This document shows positions 24,247 to 64,000 of a stretch of DNA of 64,000 nucleotides, piece by piece. This DNA is from Siniperca chuatsi. Its lineage: Eukaryota; Chordata; Actinopteri; Centrarchiformes; Sinipercidae. Position numbers and translations under genes: made by a program. Numbering within the stretch: position 1 is the stretch's first letter; each line of letters starts with the position of its first letter. The stretch is taken from contig NC_058053.1 of the NCBI RefSeq assembly GCF_020085105.1, positions 19,596,888 through 19,660,887 of the forward strand, given 5' to 3'. The notes below the pieces were generated by a model. It was given only the letters and a program-made list of their open reading frames with translations. It ran no database searches and was not told the DNA's origin.

Positions 24247-25050
24247 AAGAGGATAGCGGATGTTACTGATCCTTACCCCCCCCCCCAAACCCCTACCCTA
24301 TATGTGGCTCCAACTGTTTGGAGTGGGTGCAGGAAAACCGATTTACTCTGCAGCGCCCTCCCCAGTACAAATATCAAGTCCAAATATGAAACAAGCAACT
24401 CCCCCAGTCTGATGGTTAGTGTTTGTATGTCAATCCAACATACCACTCTGTTCTGGCCCTGGTGTATGTTCCCTGTGTTATTTTCCTCTATTCTCCTGTC
24501 ACCACCACCACCACCACCACCACTGTCTGCTTTGCCCTCTTGTATCTGTTATTGACCAAAACAGGCTGTTGCACAAACTGTTTATTGTTCTTTTCATGGT
24601 AACGCTTCATTTTGCGAGTGAGATCAGCATCCGCATTGTGCATTTGTCAATGACAAACATCTCAGCTGTTTGTGTTGCGTTTACTGTGTATAGATGCATT
24701 TACAAGACACTGTCTAAATGAAAAGTTACCCCTTTGTCTGTTTGTTTTTTCTTTTATTTGATCAATTTCACCACCATGTCGGTATTAATGATGTATCAAT
24801 GAACCTGCCCCATGTTGGGAACACTAGCTAAGTGATGGCTTATGGGAGGTGTAGATCCCAGTGTCACGAAAAAGGCTTCTTTCGTTTAACTTGTTAATCA
24901 CCTCCAGTAAAGCTTGCTATTCCTCTGTCTCTCTTTATCTAATCACTGGTTTTTACTAATAAATTAAATTCCACCTTCAAGTGAAATTAGTTGTTTATGT
25001 ATAAACTGTAACATTCTTTTCTTGAACCTAATAAATGATTGAGACCCAGT
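24247..25050 (+). other. tfg: tfg 3' UTR with two poly(A) signals
   Basis: It includes a C-run at 24276-24286, a (CCA)n tract near 24,500-24,522, and AATAAA at 24958-24963 and 25030-25035. The open frames in it are low-complexity or random. Confidence 0.6.
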
Positions 25051-25546
25051 TGGAGTCCTTTTTTATCTTTTTGTTTTGATATTGTGTTGCTCTTGGCCCT
25101 ACGTTGCCTTGCTGTCTCTCTCAACACTCTCTCTCTTTGTGGTTTCTGAGTTCATGTCTCTGTTAATTTTGGCTTCTCTCTTCCTCTTCTCCCCCACCCA
25201 GATTTGGAAAACTGTCGTAATCCTGGTATTCCTATTTTGTTTTCCTGCCTGTGGGTTGTGGTTGGCTGGGGCATGGGAGTATGTGGTTGATCTTTTATGT
25301 CGAACTGTCTCACTAAGTGAGAGGAATAGCTCTTCACCCAGTCTGTGCCAAACTGAAATCACTCTTTTTAGATGTTTGTCCACTGTAAATGGTGTGCAAT
25401 ACTGATACAGTTAGCACCATGTTAGGAATTTATTACATCGGGTTAATGTCTACCTCTGGAGTTGAATTCCGTATTACACCCTTCATCCTTATGTTTCATC
25501 CATTTCATATCAGAATTAAAACACAGTACCAGTGATGCATCATCCC

Positions 25547-25895
25547 TTAAAGGAAAAGCTTGGCATTTTGGGAAATATGCTTAGCCTAATAGCTTTTTGC
25601 AGAGAGATTGATACCACTCATGTCCATATGCTTAGTATGAGGAACAGCTAGCCTGCCTCTGTCCAAAGGATACAAAATCTGCCTACCAACACCTCTACAT
25701 CTTGTTTATTTAATCTGTACAAAAGAGGTTTTGTTAACAGAACCAGGCTACCTGCGTCCCCCTGTTCCCAGTCTTTGTGCTAAGCTAAGTTAGCCAGCTG
25801 CTGTTTTCCAAACAGACACGAGTGCACAATTGTCTCAGTAAGAAAGCAATTAAGCATGAGAGATTTCCCACAATGTCAAACTTTTAACCTTTTAA
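25547..25895. repeat. MITE with TTAAAGG...CTTTTAA ends between converging genes
   Basis: The left end TTAAAGGAAAAGCTTGGCAT and the right end AATGTCAAACTTTTAACCTT are imperfect inverted repeats. The inside carries GCTAGCCTGCCTCTGTCC and TGCTAAGCTAAGTTAGCC, wording I recall from a very common percomorph MITE. A related partial copy ends at 32727. The superfamily is uncertain. Confidence 0.7.
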
Positions 25896-25950
25896 TAGAA
25901 AAGGCACTTAAGTCAAATGGAAATTAATATCAGTAAATATAAAAACAAGA

Positions 25951-26937
25951 TTTATTGCTGAAAACATACATGGTGCATCAAAAACAAGTGCAGTCATGAC
26001 AGAAAAACCTGGCAATTTCTCTCCAATGATTTATATCTTTATGTACACTTTGAAGTAAGTTTGAACACAAAAACATAAATTATGTCATTTGCTTACATCA
26101 TTTCCACATTGAATCTCAGTTGTTTATCTATACATTTTTATATATTTTTTATTCTTTTATAAAATAAAGGACAAGACTGCATGAGCGTTAAACATACATA
26201 AATCTATTGTTTCCAAGTGACCCCTCAACAATTTGACTAAAGCTGTTTTTATTTTTTACCTGAAATTGTACCAAACTATATGATCCCTGGTATACAAATT
26301 GTATTTCACACCATATACATATATGAACAAAAGTTTAATACTGTGCAAACTGCAACTGCTAATAATCCCTTAGGGCCAGCAGAAGGTCAATTCTGCATGT
26401 CTGTGTGTACTTGTATTTTACATAGTCCAAATGTACAATGAAAGTATGATTGGCATCTTTCTGTACACAACTTACCAACATGTGTGCTCACTGACATGCA
26501 AATATTGGGAACAATTTTTACTTTCTCATCTCAAAAGCCCGAGCACACACAGAGTATTCAATAACGATCCCATTGATAAATAATATCATACAAGTTATTA
26601 CATTTTGGGAGCCAGCTTCCCAACATTTTCTCTGTGATTACTGTATATTCAACATTTTGGTTCACTCAAACTCCTGCATTCTTACGTCCGTCGTGACATT
26701 TTTGATAAATACAGAAATTAAGACCAACGTTACAAATGCACTCAATAGAGTTTTGTGACACCTAATAGTCCTGTACAGGTTCATACCTGGAAGAGTAGGC
26801 TGAGTTTAAACAGACAGACCCATCTACAGTGTCCATGGTACATGAAAGAAAGGCCCACTTCCCTTCAGGCCCAGTCAGGCATCTTCTTCTTCTTCACCAC
26901 CAAGGAAGTCATCATTCCTGGATAGCCCTGTGGGGTC
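25951..26937 (-). other. abi3bp: abi3bp 3' UTR
   Basis: Follows the stop at 26938-26940 on the - strand. AATAAA on the - strand (TTTATT at 25951-25956) is a candidate poly(A) signal about 980 bases after the stop. The sequence is AT-rich with no coding signal. Confidence 0.5.
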
Positions 26938-60128
<33,191 letters not shown>

Positions 60129-60450
60129 CTCTGCTGTGGTCGGCTCTGATTCTCAGGTGTAACAAGCTGCTGTGATCTGGATGAGCTCAGTTCAGCACAG
60201 ATATCTCACAACAGGAGTGAGAAACAAAAATAAGATTCTGTCACTCAGTGTCACTGCTCTGATTGAATAAATGTTTTGGTAACAGGTTGAGATCAGTGTG
60301 TGCTGTAGCTGCAGGAGTCAGGCTGGATGTTTCTGGAGTGGCTAGACTACTTCTCTGAGCTGGTGGCTCTCAGGACTAGTGCAGCTCACTGGACTGGACT
60401 TCTGGATGCAGCAGGCTGCTCCTGCACCATCTATAACTCTATAATGGAGG
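60129..60450 (-). promoter_or_regulatory. abi3bp: Probable abi3bp 5' UTR and promoter
   Basis: This lies immediately upstream of the start codon on the - strand. TATAGAG and TATAGAT words at about 60,428-60,445 could serve as TATA-like boxes. No promoter element is certain; the assignment rests on position. Confidence 0.3.
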
Positions 60451-63076
60451 GAGGGGAAAGACAGAGCCGGACACACCCACTCCCATTACCCTCCCCCATC
60501 TCTCCTCTTCTTTCACTTTCTCTCTCCATCTCACTCTCTTTTTCTCTGGAAAAGGAGTGAAAATTTTCTCCAAGCTTCCCACCCTCTTCAGTCTCTTTTT
60601 TTCTCGCCTCAGTCTGGTGTGTCCCCAGCAATCCTGCTTTCCATTTGCAAAGGCCTTTTGAAACTTTTCATTGTTCTTAGTCTCTTTCTCTCTCCCATTT
60701 TCTTAGCTTGTCTCACACCAAGTATGTTTACATGCACTCTAAGATCCCAGTTTTGATAATTCTGGATATGACATTTGCATGCAACTTGAGAAATTTGGTT
60801 ATTCATATCCATGTATACATGATTTTAATAGTATCCAGATTTCTAATCGTCTGTGCACCAACCCTAATACCACACAAAAACGTCAGTATTGGACGATTCT
60901 GCAAAACGCTGCATTATGTTCATTGCCAGCATTTTTTAAATTCACACTTTCTACAGTATGGTAACTACAGTATGATTAGGGTTAGGCAACTAAAACAATT
61001 GGTTAAGATTTGGGAAAGATCATGGTTACAGCAAATAAAAATATTGTAGTAAAGTAAGTAAAGTAAACTCCGGCCTTCTGCATGAAACTCAGATGTGCAA
61101 CACACCCATCAATCACCTCCACACTTTCACTTTCTGCCTCGCTGCATGAAGTGCACAATAGTTCCTGTATTGGCACTGAATGTTGACATCAAAAGAGCAG
61201 AATTGTTCATTATGAGTGTATTTCCTAGGAAACTTTGCTGTTGGTGTGTCTTTAACTCCACAACATCTCCAACACTTCTTTTCTGAACTGATTGACCTCA
61301 GCAGTTGAGGATGAACCCACTTTGGTTTCTGGCTGCCTGGACTCTGCTGTAGTTACCACTCTGCTGGATTTGACTTCTCCATCTGATCACCAGTAATGAA
61401 AAATGAGAGTGACAATATAGTTTATTCTCCATGTTACCGGTGTTAGACTTTCCCCTTTATTTGCTTTATTGGCATGACAGACTTTGACTTTCATTTAAAT
61501 GTAGATCATTACATTGTTTATCATCATATTTTTTTGTTTTGCTGAATATCTACTACCTACCTCAAGGACACATCTGTGCACATGGCACAGAGATCATACA
61601 GAAATCAGAAACCTGAATAAGGTGTCTGCATACACATTATCCCGGTATATCCTGGAGTACTCCAGTTAATATGTTCATGTTTCATGCCATAAAGACAAGA
61701 CTCAAGGATACCATTCACACAGAGGGTAACAAGAGATGCTAAGCTGGAGTAAGGCAATTAATTGCAGACAGTGCTAAAGATGTGCTAAGGTAATAAAATC
61801 TTATCCAGGTTTCTGATGCACACACAAACCCTGGGATACTCCAAAATAACAAATGAAACCCAGGATAGTGCACCTGTAAACACACACACTGTAATAGTGT
61901 GTGCATGTATAAGGATTTTATAATTGCGTACTTAAATTCACTCTATTATCTCTTTCCCTGTTTTTACACACAAACACACACATATGCACACACACATCCA
62001 TGTCTTGCATATCTTTAATTTCCCAGCCCCTTAACCTAACTTCAGTTTAAGCCTGATTCTGAACTTAAACCTAAAACCAAGTCATAACCCTAAAATAAGC
62101 TGTTAAACTTGGGAGGACTAACTTTTTGGTCCCCAGTAGAGAGGCAAGTCCCTGCAGCATGAGTGGGCTTCCATATTTGGGTCCCCACAATGCCATATGA
62201 ACAAAAACACACACTTCAAGGATAATTGGAACAGTCATATAAGCTGTGTGTATCCAAAAAGTTATGTGTGTATGGGGTATGGCTGCCATTATATTCCATG
62301 GAAACAATGTCTGTCATCATCCTATCTATAAATATATTCTCTGCCAATGACAAAAAACACATTAACATCATGTGCACCACAGACAAGCTGACAAAAACAG
62401 ACCATTTGCAGCCATGTGTCACACATTCAGACATGACTTTCTGGTGCATCGCAAACACATGGTGACAGCGTTTCATCATGGGCTTTCTTTGAAGTCAGAC
62501 TCATTGTATATCATTGTTTACAGCCAATGAGTTGTTTTTTTTGTGCAAATGTGTGTGTGTTTCCTACAGCCAGTTTTAGTCCTGGTCAGCCAATCTCAGC
62601 CAGAACTGGGCCTCAAGGACAAAGAGTGTGTGCGTTTGTGAAAGGCGCGAACACTTGCACGTGCATGTGTGTACTCCAACATCTCCACCCTCCAATGCAG
62701 TTGATTATATCCCACATGTCATCACACGAGACAGGAAATGATGTCGCGAGCCAGAGGAGGTGTGTCTCTCGAGGAAGTCCCTGAACAGACTGTTGCAGTG
62801 GAACCCCGGCCTTCGTCACGCCAGAACCCATTAAACACAGATGAATCATAGACTGCACTCTGTGAAAATGAGAAGAGTTGGGATCAGTTTGGGGTGTAAC
62901 CAGTTTGACCTAACCTGTTTTGATAATAACCTGATTTGTTTGCCTATGAAGTCACAGTATCACTGGGATGAAGGGAAACATGGCAGATAAAGGAAACCAC
63001 ATTAATGACCCAGTATTGTTTTTTTTTATCAGGCACAATTCTCTGCTTTCATTTCATCTTCAACATCTCCTCTTCC
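60451..63076. other. Intergenic DNA upstream of abi3bp
   Basis: No gene supported. About 60,720-60,850 and 61,630-61,870 contain TTTACATGCAC- and GTAAACACAC-type words of dispersed repeats. About 62,030-62,190 has CCTTAACCTAACTTCAGTTT and GGTCCCCA wording seen in another common fish repeat. Boundaries are not clear. Confidence 0.4.
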
Positions 63077-63902
63077 CAGTGGTGAAAAGTAAGTGCATTC
63101 ACTCAAGTACTGTACTTAAGTACAGTGAGGTACTTGTACTTTACTTGAATATTTCCATTTTATGCTACTTTTACATTTCTAATCCACAACATTTCAGAGG
63201 GAAATAATGTATTTTTTACTCCACTAGATTTATCTCAGACTTCAACACCAGTTACTTTTTACATGTAATATGCTTCTAAAATGCAAAACATTAAACCAGT
63301 GATTCCCAACTTTTTCGGTTTGTGACCCTTCCAGATGTCTGTGAGTTGTTAGCATTTCTAACTAAGAGAGATTTCCCCTTTAAACTTCTCAGATGGTTTC
63401 ATTTACGTAACTGTTTGAGGCCCAAAGTGGTAAAAGTATTCACATTTTTCACACAAAAGTGGGGGAAAAGAGAAAAGTTAAAAAAAAAACTGAGCACAGA
63501 TTTGTGCACCAGAACTTTGGTTTTTGTTCTTTCCTACCACATTAATCATCTCAAGACCCTTGTGACCCTTTGGAGGGGCCCAACCCCTAGATTAGGAACC
63601 ACTGAAATAAACCACGAAACCGCATATAAAAGGAGATAAAACTAACTCCACCTTAAACAGCTACAACAGTAAAATAATGCATGGTGATGAATTGATGCAT
63701 CAGTATTAACAATCTAATCATGCAATAATATATCACTGACAGGGGCCATTTTTCTGCAGAATAAGTACTTTTGCTGATAATTTTTCTGTACTCTGACTCA
63801 AGAAATTTGAATCCAGGACTTTTATTTATGATCGCGTATCTTTACACTGCCGTATTGGTACTTTTACTTAAGTAAAGGATCTAAATACTTGTTCCACCAC
63901 AG
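63077..63902. repeat. hAT-like MITE, CAGTGGTG...CACCACAG family, copy 3
   Basis: The left end is CAGTGGTGAAAAGTAAGTGC with ACTCAAGTACTGTACTTAAG; the right end is GTACTTTTACTTAAGTAAAG then CTTGTTCCACCACAG. It is interrupted by another element (63297-63604). Same family as 7789 and 41065. Confidence 0.75.
63297..63604. repeat. Nested hAT-like MITE inside copy 3
   Basis: Inverted ends CAGTGATTCCCAACTTTTTC and TTAGGAACCACTG. The flanking octamers CATTAAAC and AAATAAAC match at six of eight positions, consistent with a worn target duplication. Noncoding. Confidence 0.65.
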
Positions 63903-63984
63903 ATTAAGTTTTTACATACAAAACAGATGACGAGTTGATTATCTCCGCCAGGTGTAAGCCTGGAGGGTATCATGCGCTTGGCCA

Positions 63985-64000
63985 TGTGTGTGTGTGTGTG
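63985..64000. repeat. (GT)n microsatellite cut by the window edge
   Basis: GT repeat running off the end of the window. Confidence 0.7.

Overview
The window looks like genomic DNA from a ray-finned fish, probably a percomorph teleost. The genes have GT-AG introns, the proteins are clearly vertebrate, and the noncoding DNA is full of short hAT- and Harbinger-type elements, L2/jockey-like LINE pieces and CA/GA microsatellites of the kind seen in teleosts. The species cannot be named from the sequence. I see no bacterial, viral or CRISPR features.

Layout. Positions 1-6,560 hold the two coding exons of a type VIII collagen alpha-1 gene (col8a1, + strand, about 743 aa). Positions 8,280-10,510 hold jagn1, an ER membrane protein of 183 aa in two coding exons. 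Positions 10,560-25,050 hold tfg, which organises ER exit sites (416 aa, seven coding exons, several kb of repeat-bearing intron). All three are on the + strand. From about 25,950 to 60,450 the - strand carries abi3bp (TARSH, target of Nesh-SH3), a secreted matrix protein, from a signal-peptide exon at 60,017-60,128 to the stop at 26,938-26,940. I reconstructed 23 coding exons for it (about 1,398 aa). tfg and abi3bp are tail to tail. Beyond 60,450 is repeat-rich intergenic DNA.

Functional theme (inference). jagn1 and tfg act at the ER and early secretory pathway, while col8a1 and abi3bp encode secreted extracellular-matrix proteins. The grouping is probably ordinary synteny. The genes have separate promoters, although the jagn1 poly(A) signals and the presumed tfg 5' exon are only 100-200 bp apart.

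Most unusual content. (1) A single 1,842-bp abi3bp exon (37,587-39,428) encodes 614 residues of Pro/Gln-rich repeat. It opens with an RGD triplet and has a second long open frame on the same strand. (2) One abi3bp exon (35,776-35,842) breaks the reading frame at a five-G run, next to a large GA microsatellite. (3) Two introns use GC donors. (4) Several mobile-element relics are well delimited: a hAT copy with a perfect 8-bp target duplication and traces of its transposase in a tfg intron, a Harbinger-like element with TAA duplications split by a 5'-truncated LINE in an abi3bp intron, and a hAT-like element with another perfect 8-bp duplication. I found no convincing new multi-gene system.
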